Shown: in pieces, positions 1-10,709 of the stretch
Position numbering within the stretch: position 1 is the first letter of the stretch
Layout of the letters: each line of letters opens with the position of its first letter
Origin: Artocarpus heterophyllus
Lineage: Eukaryota; Streptophyta; Magnoliopsida; Rosales; Moraceae
Direction: 5' to 3'
Assembly: GCA_025403435.1 (NCBI GenBank)
Contig: CM046348.1
Location: 35,770,052-35,834,051, forward strand
DNA length: 64,000 nt
The notes under the pieces: generated by a model
What the model saw: only the letters and a program-made list of their open reading frames with translations
Databases searched by the model: none
Told to the model about the DNA's origin: nothing
Position numbers and translations under genes: made by a program

Positions 1-1745
1 AAATTCATGCTCAAAGTTTGGTTACAAATTTTATCTAAAACAGTTTTTTGTTTTAAGTTAGATTGTTAAATTTCCTCATGTATGCATGTTAGTAAATCTT
101 TAAACACTTGCAATCTAAGTTTGTACAACTTAAACTAACATGAATCCATGCTTCATCTAAGCTAGAATTAATTTTAAAGAATTTTTACTTTATTTTGTTC
201 ATTTTCAGAATTACTTGAATAAATGTGTGAAAAATGGTAGAAAAGTGTTTAAAGGTATTTTAGAGTGTTAATCTATGACTTTGGAACATTACCCATGCTC
301 TAAGACTTGTAAAAACATGGTAGATTGAGCTTTGGAGCTCAATTGCTGAGATTGGAAATTTGAAAATTTTCTAGATTTTGACAGATTGGCAAGTCGAACT
401 CATCCTTCAGCATGCCGAATTTAACCAGTTTGGCAGGTAGGACTTAGATGGTCGGCAGGCCGAACCCAAATGATCAGAAGGCTGACTGAGCAGCATGAAA
501 TGGTAGTTTTACTCCTAGTTTTCATCGTTTAATGATTTAGAGATGTTTTAAAAAGAATTATGATTTTGTGACATGATTATTTGAGATCTAAAGGCACACT
601 AAGGTATTATGATATAGCAAACTAATGTAGAATATTCTAAGTTAGATATTAATGTATCTAGTCCAGGTCTAAGGTTGTTTGTAGTTCCGAGGAGTTAACG
701 TGTAACAAAACGAGACTACGGTGTTTGTGCTATCGTGCTAAATAACGAGGTGGGGCTCTAGACCCTCCTCATTTGTTAGCCATGATTTTTAAAAAAGTTT
801 TGACTACAATATATTTTCTTGAAAATGTTTTTGAGGAATGATTGCTTATGTTTATTCAATTATTTCTAGTAATTGTTGAATAATGAATATGGTCACAATG
901 AACTAAATAATGAATGTAAATGAGATAACTCAGTAACATGAGACTCAAGTAATGATATAAGCACCATAATATTTAGTACCGAACAAGTTAAGAACCTTGT
1001 TCAGAATAAGACATTAGTGCATAACGCCTTGCACAGAGATCGGGTCATGCAGAGAACGACTTTGGGGGCAGTCCCAAAACTTAGTTGGGTCACTATGGTG
1101 GTAAATTAGATGGCTTTACACAAGGTAAAAAGGTAAACTTGATTACAGGAGATCTTTGGACTGAAATGGTAAGCATGGAATTAACTGAATTTATTTACCG
1201 CCTTTTATGGTTTTTTGTATTAATGAAATTTTATTTATTTAAGTTAATATTATAAAAACTTAAGTCCTATTGAGCCTTTTGCTTACGGTTTATTTGTTTT
1301 AAAATCCTCCTTCTAGGTGATTCGTAGTATACCGCCAATTAGGACCCTACTGGTTGCACACATGGACTATACAAATTTTAATTAATTTATCTGTTTATTG
1401 ATCAAAGCTTGTAATATTTGGACATTATTTATTTTCTGTTGGACTGTGGTTTGTATTTTATTTATATCGGTATTACATGTATGTACTATGTGGGGGGTGC
1501 TGCTCGACTCGTTCTCGTTAGGTTTATATTTTATTTTAATTTAATTTAAAGGTAATTCATGAAATTATTTACTAAGTTTTAATAGATGGTAATATTCTAA
1601 AAGTTAAAAAAATTATCATATTTTTATAAATAACCCAAAATACATTTTCTTAAATTCTCAAATAATTAATTAGCGAGTTTAGTTAAATTTCTTTAATTAT
1701 TTTAATTAAACCACCACGTCACTCCTCGGGTTTGGGTTTGTGAGA
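1..1745 (+). repeat. 5' LTR (partial) of a Tekay-type Ty3/gypsy element
   Basis: The stretch is collinear with 14101-15870 over its whole length: both begin AAATTCATGCTCAAAGTTTGG and both end just after a TTTGTGA motif. It is therefore the right-hand part of the 5' LTR, whose first ~660 bp lie left of the window. The expected terminal CA reads GA here (1744-1745), while the 3' copy ends TGTGACA. The two LTRs differ by many substitutions and small indels, so the insertion is old. Positions 384-495 hold a GC-rich block of GGCAGGCC-like motifs. Confidence 0.85.
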
Positions 1746-1749
1746 GATT

Positions 1750-1767
1750 TGGCATCAGAGCCCTAGG
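1750..1767 (+). promoter_or_regulatory. Primer binding site of the Tekay-type element
   Basis: TGGCATCAGAGCCCTAGG starts four bases after the 5' LTR. It matches the usual plant initiator-Met tRNA primer site (TGGTATCAGAGC...) with one early change. It fixes the LTR/internal boundary. Confidence 0.8.
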
Positions 1768-1827
1768 TTTTGAACCTTGAGAATTGTACACACTAGACAA
1801 TCCAATTTTATTTTCAAAACTAAGAGA

Positions 1828-2720
1828 ATGGCACCTAAGCATTGTCCAGCTGCTCTAGATGCCAATCCCATAAATGACAAAGGTATGATGGGGGCTATGT
1901 TTGCTGCCTTTCGATAGATGGCGGCAAGGGTACAGCGTGAGGACCCTGGGACGGGTCGTTGGCAGTAATATTTCAAGGAATTCCAACATGCAGCCATTCC
2001 AACTTTCGATGGAATAAGGGACCCACAAGTAGCTAAGCATTGGTTTGATTCAATGGTGAAGCATTTGGATACACTTAGAATACCAGCAGAATATCAAGTC
2101 AAATTTACAGCTTATAAATTGGAGGGAAGTGCAAATACCTAAGGAAACAGGCAAAACACGTAGAAAACAATAGGAATATTGACTGGGACATGTTTGAGAG
2201 GTTGTTCTACGATAGGTATTTTCCCTAGGGATATAGAGACCAAATGATTGTTGAATTCTACCGACTGGAACAAGGCGACATGATAGTCCGAGAATACTAG
2301 GCGAAGTTCACTGAACTAGCTAGATTCGCTCCATCTGCCATGGCTTCTAAGCAAGAAAAGTGCATCAAGTTTCAAGAATGACTTAAAGGATTTATCTGAC
2401 AACATCTAGTTACCTTGCGAATCTGGGTTTACGGTGAGTTGGTATCATCAACTTTATCAGTGGAAAGCGACAATGTTACTTACTACTAGAATAGAGCAAG
2501 GACTTCAGGCGAGCCCTAAAGGAATAAGAGGAGAGGCAACAACAATCATTAGGCTTAACTAAAGAATCAACATGGAAATGCTAACAATGGGAGTTGCAGC
2601 TCTTTACACACAGACAAAGCAATCTCTATAACTTCCATTGTCACTACTACCAATAACCAGGACACATCAAGAGGAATTACCCAATAAGGAATTCTCAACA
2701 GGTATCCCAGATCAAAGAAG
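1828..2720 (+). pseudogene. Decayed gag of Tekay-type Ty3/gypsy element
   Basis: An ATG at 1828 opens a reading frame that stops after about 29 codons (TAG near 1915). Downstream, in several frames, lies a clear retrotransposon capsid (Retrotrans_gag) signature: a FDGIRDPQVAKHWFDSM stretch near 1999-2055, a MFERLFYDRYFP stretch near 2190-2225 and an AKFTELARFAPSA stretch near 2300-2340. A corrupted CCHC zinc knuckle follows around 2630-2690 (only GHIKRNY remains readable). The capsid would package element RNA; this copy cannot be translated through. Many stops look like CAG/CAA/TGG changed to TAG/TAA. Confidence 0.85.
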
Positions 2721-2959
2721 GTGTTCCTGTCACTCCCAGTCCTAGTCTTTTGGTCAACCTCAGCAAGTCTTTCAGCCCAATTTTACCAATTCGCCCCTTA
2801 ACAGATGCCCTATCCAGCGCAAGGTTATCGGCTCCTGAGTTTCTAAAGGAACATTCCATAGTATAGATCACCCACTCCAGCTAGTGTGTAGTCTCCCTCT
2901 ACCACAGCAGTATCGGCCTATTAACCCTATACCTAGCAAATCAAATAGGGCAAAAAGAA

Positions 2960-4080
2960 AAACCCCATTTCAAGTCCATATTATGACTATAGGAAGTTTT
3001 GATGCTTGGGCCAGTAATGCGATAGTTGATGGTATGATTCTTGTTTCACAGTTTTTAGCTCGTGTCTTATTTGATACTAGTGCCACGTAGTCTCTCATTT
3101 GAAATTTATGTGTAAAAAACTTGGCATTAGGAATAGAGAAATTTAATGAAACCTTAATAATTACTTCACCGTTAGGGCAAGTGTATGTGAATAGTGTATG
3201 TAAAATGATTAGGGGTGAGATTCTAAGAAGTGATTTGAGTCATCCCCATGAGTACTTATGATGTAATCATGAGGATGGACTGGTTATCTAGTTTAAATGC
3301 TGTTGTAGACTGTCATCTTAGAAAAGTGACCTTAGTGACCGATAGGGGAACGCAGATCACTTACCAAGGCGGTGATGATCGAGTGATGAATGAACGGCTT
3401 ATGAAAACCTGTTTTGGATCTAAAGGGAGAATCTAGTGCAGCAGGAAGAAACACAATGATACCGGTGGTCGATGAGTTTGATGATGTTTTCCTTGATGAG
3501 TTACCTAGATTACCACCACACTGAGAGATTGAGTTCAGTATCAAGTTACTCGTCGAGACTGCTTCAATTTCCATGGCACCATATCGAATGACACGGGCAA
3601 AAATGAAGGAACTAAGGAAGCAACTTCAAGAACTTACAGATAAAGGGTACATCCAGAACAGTACATCACCGTGGGGTGCACCAGTTCTATTTGCCAATAA
3701 ACATGATAGTACTTTTAGGATGTGTATTGACTATCAATAGTTGAATTGGGTCATGATGAAGAATAAGTATCCATTACCTAAGATTGATGAGCTATTCAAT
3801 CAGCTATGAGGTTCTCGGTATTTTTTGAAGATAGACTTGCGGTCAGGATAGCATTAGCTTAGAGTCAAGAAGGAGGATATTCTCAAGACAGCTTTTAGGA
3901 CCTGGTATGGACACTTTGAGTTCTTGGTGATGTTGTTTGGATTGAAAAATGCCCCTGTAGCATTCATGGATTTGATGAATGGGATTTTTAGGCCTTATTT
4001 GGATCAGTTTGTGATTGTGTTCATTGATGACATACTAATCTATTCTAAGACCTAGGAGGAGCATAAGCAGCACCTGAGCA
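2960..4080 (+). pseudogene. Decayed protease and reverse transcriptase of Tekay-type element
   Basis: The aspartic protease active site reads LFDTSAT near 3070-3088, where the family usually has DTGAT, and is followed by a stop. A linker with MSTYDVIMRMDWLSS (3248-3292) leads into RT. The RT begins with the PYRM-type motif near 3580, has a palm stretch YFLKIDLRSG near 3820-3850 and a core FIDDILIYS near 4020-4050, which keeps the double Asp of the polymerase site. Several stops interrupt it (for example near 3737 and 3808). The connection to RNase H is lost: about 80 residues between RT and RNase H are missing at ~4080, and a short piece (CCTAGGCCTTATTGTGTTCA-like) is repeated there. Confidence 0.88.
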
Positions 4081-4096
4081 TAAGACCTAGGCCTTA

Positions 4097-4525
4097 TTGT
4101 GTTCATTGATTATATGGAGTAATGACGAGCCTTATGAAGTCTACACTAATGCATCAGGACACAGACTTGGATGTGTATTAACGCAACATAGGCAGGTTGT
4201 AGCTTATGGATCACAACAACTAAAGCCTCATGAGCAATACTACCATACTCTTGATTTGGAAGTTGCAGCAATAATTAATGCGCTGAAAATTTGGAGATGT
4301 TATTTGTACGGGGCAGTATTTCAGATTTTCTCAGATCATAAGAGTCTAAAGTATTTATTTACTTAGGAAGATCTGAATTTGAGGCAGCGAAGATGGATGG
4401 AATTTATGGAAGACTATGACTTCATGCTACGGTATCATCTAGGAAAAGCCAACATAGTTGTAGATGTGCTCAACAAGAAATCTTCTGGAATTATCGCTTG
4501 TTTGGCATTTGATGATTAGAAAAGA
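4097..4525 (+). pseudogene. RNase H domain of Tekay-type element
   Basis: The open stretch 4097-4363 encodes a Ty3-type RNase H. It has [18 protein letters not shown] (first catalytic Asp replaced by Asn in the usual TDAS motif), [19 protein letters not shown] and [16 protein letters not shown] stop follows at ~4364, after which the frame continues with RRWMEFMEDYDFMLRYHLGKAN to about 4460. The enzyme would remove the RNA strand during cDNA synthesis. The N-terminal edge is joined to a deletion in RT. Confidence 0.85.
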
Positions 4526-4579
4526 GATGTTGTAGTAAGTGAGTATGGTTTATGATATTATGAAGATTGCAACCAAGTT

Positions 4580-5560
4580 TTGGTATATAATATGGAATCT
4601 ACCCCAACACTTGTTCAAATGATAAAGCAAAATCAATGGCAGGATCAACATCTTCAGGAAATATGGAGGCAGATACAAAATAGGGAGCAGTTTGATGAGT
4701 GGAGGATACATGTAGATGGATCTTTGTACTTCAGGAAACGTTTGGTAGTACCTGCAATAGAAGAAGTGACAAGTGTTGTAATGGACGAGGCACACAAGTC
4801 TCGTTTCTCTATTTATCCAGTAAGCACGAAGATGTATTGCAATCTAAAAAGACAATATTGGTGGAGAGGTATGTGAAAGGATGTTCTGGAATACGTCGCC
4901 AAGTGTATGACTTGTCTTCAGGTAAAAGTTGAACACTAGAAGCTCGTTGGATAACTTCAACCGCTTCCAACTCTAAGGTAGAAGCTGGAGCACATTACAA
5001 TGGATTTCCTCACCAGTTTACCAAGAACAAAGCAGAAGCATGATGCAATTTGGGTTGTTGTCGACAGGTTGACAAAATTAGCACATTTCATACCCTTTAG
5101 ATCGACGTGCTCGAGGAGTGTTCTTAGAGAGTTGTATCTCGAGAATATAGTAAGACTGCACAGAGTTCCATCCTCTATTACTTATGATAAGGATATCCGG
5201 TTTAACGCTAAATATTGGAGAAATTTCCAATAAGCACTAGGCATGGAGTTGAACTTCAACACTACTCTTTAACCTCAGACCGATGGATAGTCTAAGCAAG
5301 TCATTTAGATTATTGAGGACATGTTATGTGCCTATATATTGGACTTTAGCGGGAATTGGAAGAGACACCTGCATCTAGCTTAATTCGCGTATAATAATAG
5401 TTACCAAGCAAGTATCAATATGGCATCGTTCGAGACACTTTATGGAAGAACATGTCGGTCACCAATATGTTGGCTAGAACCAGATGATAGGATTGTTACC
5501 GGACCTGATAAGATTTGTAAGAATAATGAGAAGGTTGATGTGATTCGGGATTGATTGAAA
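4580..5560 (+). pseudogene. Decayed integrase of Tekay-type element
   Basis: A zinc-binding region is recognisable at 4780-4935: MDEAHKSRFSIYPVSTKMY, then YWWRGM and, after a stop, CMTCLQVKVEH. The second His of the usual HHCC pattern appears to be lost (YPVST in place of HPGST). The catalytic core starts at 5000 with MDFLTSLPRTKQKHDAIWVV (first Asp) and includes SITYDKDIRF near 5172-5202 (second Asp). After two stops comes a QTDG-stop-SK stretch near 5277-5295, where the third acidic residue (Glu) of the DDE triad reads Lys. LYGRTCRSPICW near 5440-5475 marks the end of the core. The copy is clearly inactive. Confidence 0.87.
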
Positions 5561-5779
5561 GCTACCCAAAGCCGACAGAAGCGTTATGCTGACAAAAGAT
5601 GCCAACCTCTGGAATTCAAAGTAGGTGATTTTGTTCTCTTAAAGTTTCACCACGCAAAGGGATTTCGCGTTTCAGTGTAAGTCGAAAACTTACACCGAAG
5701 TACATCGGGCCATTTGAGATTACTCACCGTGTCGGTGTAGTTGCTTACTAACTTGATCTTCCCCTTTAGAGCTCTCATG

Positions 5780-6010
5780 TTTATAATGTGTGTCCACATG
5801 TCGATGCTTCAAAAATGCCCACCTGAGCCAAGCAAAGTTATTTCATTTTACGATGTACCAATACAGGAAGACACAACTTAAGAGGAAAAGCTGGTTCAGA
5901 TCATTGATCGGAAAGTGTGAAGGTCTTATGGCAGCACCATGGTATCGATGAGGAAACATGGGAATTAGAGTCGACGATGCGAGAACTATACCCGCATTTA
6001 TTTTGCTTTT
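5780..6010 (+). pseudogene. Chromodomain-like C-terminus of integrase
   Basis: After the integrase, translated pieces read ISFYDVPIQEDTT, LVQIIDRKV and, in shifted frames, GIDEETWELES and a RELYPHLF-like end at ~5990-6005. This layout is typical of the C-terminal chromodomain of plant chromoviruses, which guides integration to particular chromatin. It is the main reason for placing the element in the Tekay/Del chromovirus clade. Frameshifts and stops break it. Confidence 0.7.
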
Positions 6011-6044
6011 GAGATGAGTTCTAATTTCGACGACAAAATTCCTT

Positions 6045-6058
6045 TAGGTGAAGAGAGC
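6045..6058 (+). promoter_or_regulatory. Polypurine tract of the Tekay-type element
   Basis: TTAGGTGAAGAGAGC immediately precedes the 3' LTR start TGTAACATTC at 6059. It follows a GACGACAAAATTCC motif of the kind usually seen just before Tekay 3' LTRs. It would prime plus-strand DNA synthesis. Confidence 0.7.
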
Positions 6059-6509
6059 TGTAACATTCAAAATTTTTAAACAATGTTTAGTATGCAATTG
6101 GTGAATTAGTGTGCCTAATTCCAACTTTAGTGTAAACTAATCTTTTTGTGACATTTTTCTTAATTGAAGTTAACCTTAATTATTTTGTTAGTTATCTTAA
6201 ATTTTAAAATTTGTTAAAATTATCATAAATGAATTTTAGCATTTTGTTAACTCTTTTAAAAAAAATTTTGATAATTTCTATTTAACTTATTTTAATTCCC
6301 TAAAAATCAGATTTAACATAAATTTTGTTAAAAAAATTTCCAAAATGCCAAACAGGTCCCTTTTTTCCCTTTTTCTTGAAAACCAAAAATACCACCTTGA
6401 AGACAGTGTCTTTAAATTGTGTACAGCATACTGTTTTCTCCTACAAAACAATGCATGTTAAGACACACAACATTTAACTCTCAACTCTCATTAGCACTCA
6501 CTCTTACTA
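6059..6509 (+). repeat. 3' LTR of the Tekay-type element, first part
   Basis: It starts TGTAACATTC directly after the polypurine tract and runs to the TACTA at 6505-6509, where the second LTR element is inserted. It resumes at 13890. This first ~450 bp corresponds to the portion of the 5' LTR that lies outside the window, so it has no copy here to compare with. Confidence 0.85.
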
Positions 6510-9500
6510 TGTAACACCCAAGATTTTTAATGCATTAAAAATGCATTAAGTTAAGGATTATATTAAGATGAAAAGTACAGTTTAAAGAAAAATACTGTAT
6601 AATAACATGAAAAATTATACAGTATTAGAGCAATGCAGTATAAGAATTAGACTGTGTGAATCACAATTTTTTTTATATGAGTGCAGAAAAAAATCAGAAA
6701 AAATTTGGCTCTCTCTCTCTCTACTTTCTCTCTCTAGATTTTCTCTCTCTCTCCCTCAAATCTCGTTTGAGATTCCGACGTCCGTTTTCGACAACTCCCG
6801 CGCCAATGGAAAGCTCTCGACGAGCTAAGTCCAACGAGATGTCGTGCCGTCCAAAACGCCGCCGGAGGAGGCCGCACTCTCCGCCCAAAGTGGCAGAGAA
6901 ACCCATTTCTTTCCGATGAGATATCTTCGTTGTCCGACATCCGATCGACGTGATTCTTTTTCCTACACAACCACCGTGATGAGAGGAACAAAACCCACCC
7001 TTGGTGGTAGCGCAACAATGGCCAGATTGCTCCGCTCGCCTATCGCCACCGTGCGCAGCCGTCCCCATGGTGGAACTCTGCCTTGCCGGAGGAGGTAGCT
7101 GACACCACCCCTCTCAATGGATTCAGAGGATCAAGGGGAGTAAAACCCCTCGATCAATTGCGCCGAAGGAGGCCGTTTCGTCAGAGAACGGCCAGCGCCA
7201 CCGTCAACCACCGTGGGAGCCTCCGTCCTTGTCCTTCCCAGCCATGTTTCTGCAAATTGGATGAGGGGAAATGCTCATAGGAGGATGGGTAGCAAAAACC
7301 CTCAGCCAATTTTGGGTTTCCATCGCCAGAAAGCCATCATTGGAGCCTCCATTTTTGTCATCAATGTCGAGCTCCGACCTGCTATGTTAGAGGTGGAATT
7401 AGGTAAAATTGACATCACTATTGGACTCAAAAGGGTCGATTTATGGGGGGTAGGCCCGAGCCTAGCTGCCAACGGACCCCGATTGACGCCGATCAACATC
7501 GGTTAAAGTTGGTCAACAGCCGGTCAATGGCGATCAACGGCCGGTCAACGGCGACTTTAGATTTTTATGATTCGGACCTCCAATCGAATATCCGAGACCT
7601 TCGATCGAAGATCCGAGACCGCCTCCTGACTCGCTTCGATGCTCTAAACGCAATGGTGACCTCCGTTCGAGCTAATTCCACTCTGGTGAAAATCATCCGG
7701 TACCGACTGTACGCAGATCGAGGCAATTCAAACAGCAATAACGGAGTCTAGAATGACGCTTTCAAGAATGTATGATCTCCAAGAAGCATTTCTAGCCATT
7801 CATGGTCACTCGAGGAGCACTACAGAGGATGCTTTGCATACTGTAGATGCAGCGAGATGCAACTGGACCTACTTAGCTTGGAGTCCAAGACACAGAGGCC
7901 GACTAATGGAAGGAAAAGGAACGGAATAGAGAACGCTAGAGCATAGTTCGGGTAAGTTTCAAATCTCACCTACAGCATGAAATAAATTTTTTTGCAAATG
8001 AGTTTGCAATTATTTTGCAAGTTTCTTTTAAAGTATGTTTGCATTTATTATGCAAAAAGTTTTAAAGTTCAAGAAAAAGATTTGCAATGAATTTGCAATT
8101 GTAATGTTTAAAGTTTATTTGCATATTGATATGCATAACGTTTTTAAAAGTTTAAGTTATGATTTTCAAAGTATTTAAAGTATGTTTTGTATTATGACAA
8201 TGCATAATGTTTTGTAGTTTAAGTTATAGGTTTCATGATGCATATGTTATGCAATAAGTTGCATTTGTTGTGCAATAAGTTTTAGAATAAAAGTTATAAT
8301 TTACAAAATGTGATTTTGTTATATATTGCATTTGTTATGCAATAAGTGTTAGAATACAAGTTAAGATTTGTAAAATGTGTTTGCGTTTTATGATGTATTT
8401 ATTAAGCAATATGTTGCATTTGTTATGTAACAGGTTTTATAGTACAAGCTGTGAATTGCAAGTGTGTTGCATATGATGTGATTGCATTTGAAATGCTCAC
8501 TAAAGTTAATAAAAAGATAACGTAAAGATAAAAAGAAAGTGTCGTACCAGCCTTCTTGTTATGAGGCAATAAAAGTAAAGTTAAAGTTTGACCTCCTAGA
8601 TGTGAGGTACAAGACCTCAATATTTGATGGTCTCAAGTCTTCCACAAGGGAAGCATCATGTTTATGATCTCATGATTAATGAGTTGGTACGAACACTAAA
8701 GTAAGATAAGGAAAGTTAAGGAACGAAGATAGAAAGTTAAAGTAAGATAAGAAAAGTTAAAGGATGAAGATAGAAAGTTAAACTAAGAAAAGAATATTCA
8801 TAAAATGCTCATAATTGAAGTTCCTAATTGAGCATAAATGGAATTATGTATTCTGATATTGCTTGAATGCCTTTTTATGAAATGTTTATATGTTATGTTA
8901 TGGAAAACATTCAGAGAAATGTTTTATGATAAATATTTATAAAAAACATTTTCATGTTTTTAAGAAAAGGTTTATGAATGACGTTTTAAGAAAAATGTTC
9001 AAGAAATGTTTTACGAAAAACATTTATGCAAAACGTTTCAGAAATGTTTTATGAAAAACGTTTTCAGATATGTTTATGGAAAATGTTTGTGTCAAATGTT
9101 TCAAGAGAAAGGTTTTTATGAGAAAAGTTTTAAAGCATGATTAAATGAATTGTGAGTTTATGTTTGAACTTACTGAGCGAAATCTCATTAAAAGTTTTTC
9201 ATGCTGTAGGTAATTTATGGGTGACCAATAGGACCCGCTAGAAGAGCGGGGTGCTGCGGAGGACAGATGCGAAGATTTGGGTATGGATTCCATCACTGTT
9301 TGCTTCCGCTATGCAAAGAAAAGGTTTTCCATTGTTTAATGTAGTGTTTGCGATGTTTTAAGAAAATCAGAGTTCTAAGAATTGTATTCAAAAGTTTTAA
9401 GACACAGTTTACCAACTGTTTTATGTAATTATAAAGTGAAGTTTTAAGCTAAGATTTAATAAATATTTCTTGTTAAGTTTTAAGAAACGATTTGAAATGA

Positions 9501-9690
9501 TTTTAAGGGCAAGTGTTGAGCGAGGTCTCAACTTAAAATACGACAGAGGTCGCACTAGTTTTAAAGAACTTTTAAAGAACGTTTAAAAAAAAATTATTTC
9601 AGTATTTTTCTTACTAAGTAAGTAAGATTACTGTTTACGAAACGATGTTTAAGAAAGTAAAGTGACTGCCCGAAAAGGCGGGTCGTCTCA
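6510..9690 (+). repeat. 5' LTR of the nested non-autonomous element
   Basis: The LTR is 3,181 bp and has three compositional zones. First is an AT-rich start with a TC microsatellite (~6710-6760). Next is a GC-rich, CpG-rich zone (~6770-7950) that carries short open frames on both strands without a conserved long one. Last is an AT-rich zone rich in TTTGCAATG/GCATTTGTTATGCAATAAG-type repeats (~7980-8450) and GAAATGTTTTATGAAAAACG-type repeats (~8920-9130). It ends with GTGACTGCCCGAAAAGGCGG and GTCTCA. Donor-like GTAAGT at 7952 and acceptor-like ...TGCTGTAG at 9209 bracket the AT-rich zone. Confidence 0.92.
7501..7550 (+). promoter_or_regulatory. Phased GGTCAA (W-box core) array in the 5' LTR
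   Basis: GGTCAA-like hexamers start at 7501 (GGTTAA), 7511, 7522, 7532 (GATCAA) and 7543. The spacing is 10, 11, 10 and 11 bp, one helical turn. GGTCAA is the reverse complement of the WRKY-factor core TTGACC. Two of the five units have one substitution. A regulatory role is inferred from composition and spacing only. Confidence 0.45.
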
Positions 9691-10709
9691 GGTGGTATCA
9701 AAGCAGTATCCTACCATCTCATCTCGCACTGTCATATGTCCGCTACACCATAGCTCAAGTAAGTAAGTTAAGTTAAGTAGGAAGAAAAGGTTTGAATTTA
9801 ATGAATACGTGTTGTTGTTGGGCGTAGCCTTTGATATTGGCACACCCATATGAGCAAGGAGAAGGTAAGGGTCAAAGGATGAACGTGATGATATATGCTA
9901 GAATGTCCTCGCAAGTCGACAATAGTCATTGTCTATTAGCGATGTCAAGACAACGATGACAAAACATGGTCAATGATGGTCAATAGATGGCCAACGGCTC
10001 AAAGTCAAGAAGATGAGCTTGTGACACGTTATGATGTTTAGGCCCACGATAGTGTTTCCGTATGAGCAAATCTTACTCTGTTGGAGTTATTCTGTATTGG
10101 CTACACTTATAATGAGAAAAAGTGGATCAAGATAACGAAATAACCAAGGTCTGAAGTGATTTTCGGTGCTCCATGGAATGAGAGTGCCTGAGAGCAACCA
10201 GACATTAAATCACTAATTATGTGATTTGATCGAGCTTAAGCACTCCTTCGCTGAGCTGAGACATGCGAATGAGCTCATAACTACCCGGATGGGAAATACG
10301 ATCAAGACAACGAAGCCCAATCTAGCAGCGAAAACCTCACAGATTGGAGGATGGAAGCTGGAAATTTATACGTTATGAGGAAAATTACAAGAAAACGCAA
10401 TTTAAGAATGGAAATAAACCCTATTTCTAAGAATAGCATTCAAATGTAGAATGCTAAACCTTTAGATGAATGGAAACTTGTGCTCAAATGTTGAAGGATT
10501 AAAGTTGCGCAGCAGAAGTGTGGTGTACAATTTAAAGGAATATGTCAAGAACATGATGAAAATTGTTGAAGTTCCAAGATGAAGGCTCAGTATTAGTGAA
10601 AAAGTAGTGACCAAGGAAGCATGTTAAGAACGAAAAAGGATGATAAGGGAGATGAACTACCTATAAAGGTTCTAATTTTTGAGGACGAAAATTGTTAAGG
10701 AGGGTAGAT
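9691..10709 (+). other. Non-coding interior of the nested non-autonomous element
   Basis: TGGTATCAAAGCAGTATCC at 9693 is the primer binding site (initiator-Met type). AGGAGGGTAGAT at 10698-10709 is the polypurine tract. Between them I find no frame of useful length and no gag, RT or integrase motif in any of the frames I read. The 1 kb probably carries packaging signals. Confidence 0.8.

Noticed and set aside
6721..7068. Overlapping frames on both strands in the GC-rich LTR block as genes
   Set aside because: Homologous blocks at 10905-11228 and 37534-37903 break these frames differently; the open length is explained by high GC.
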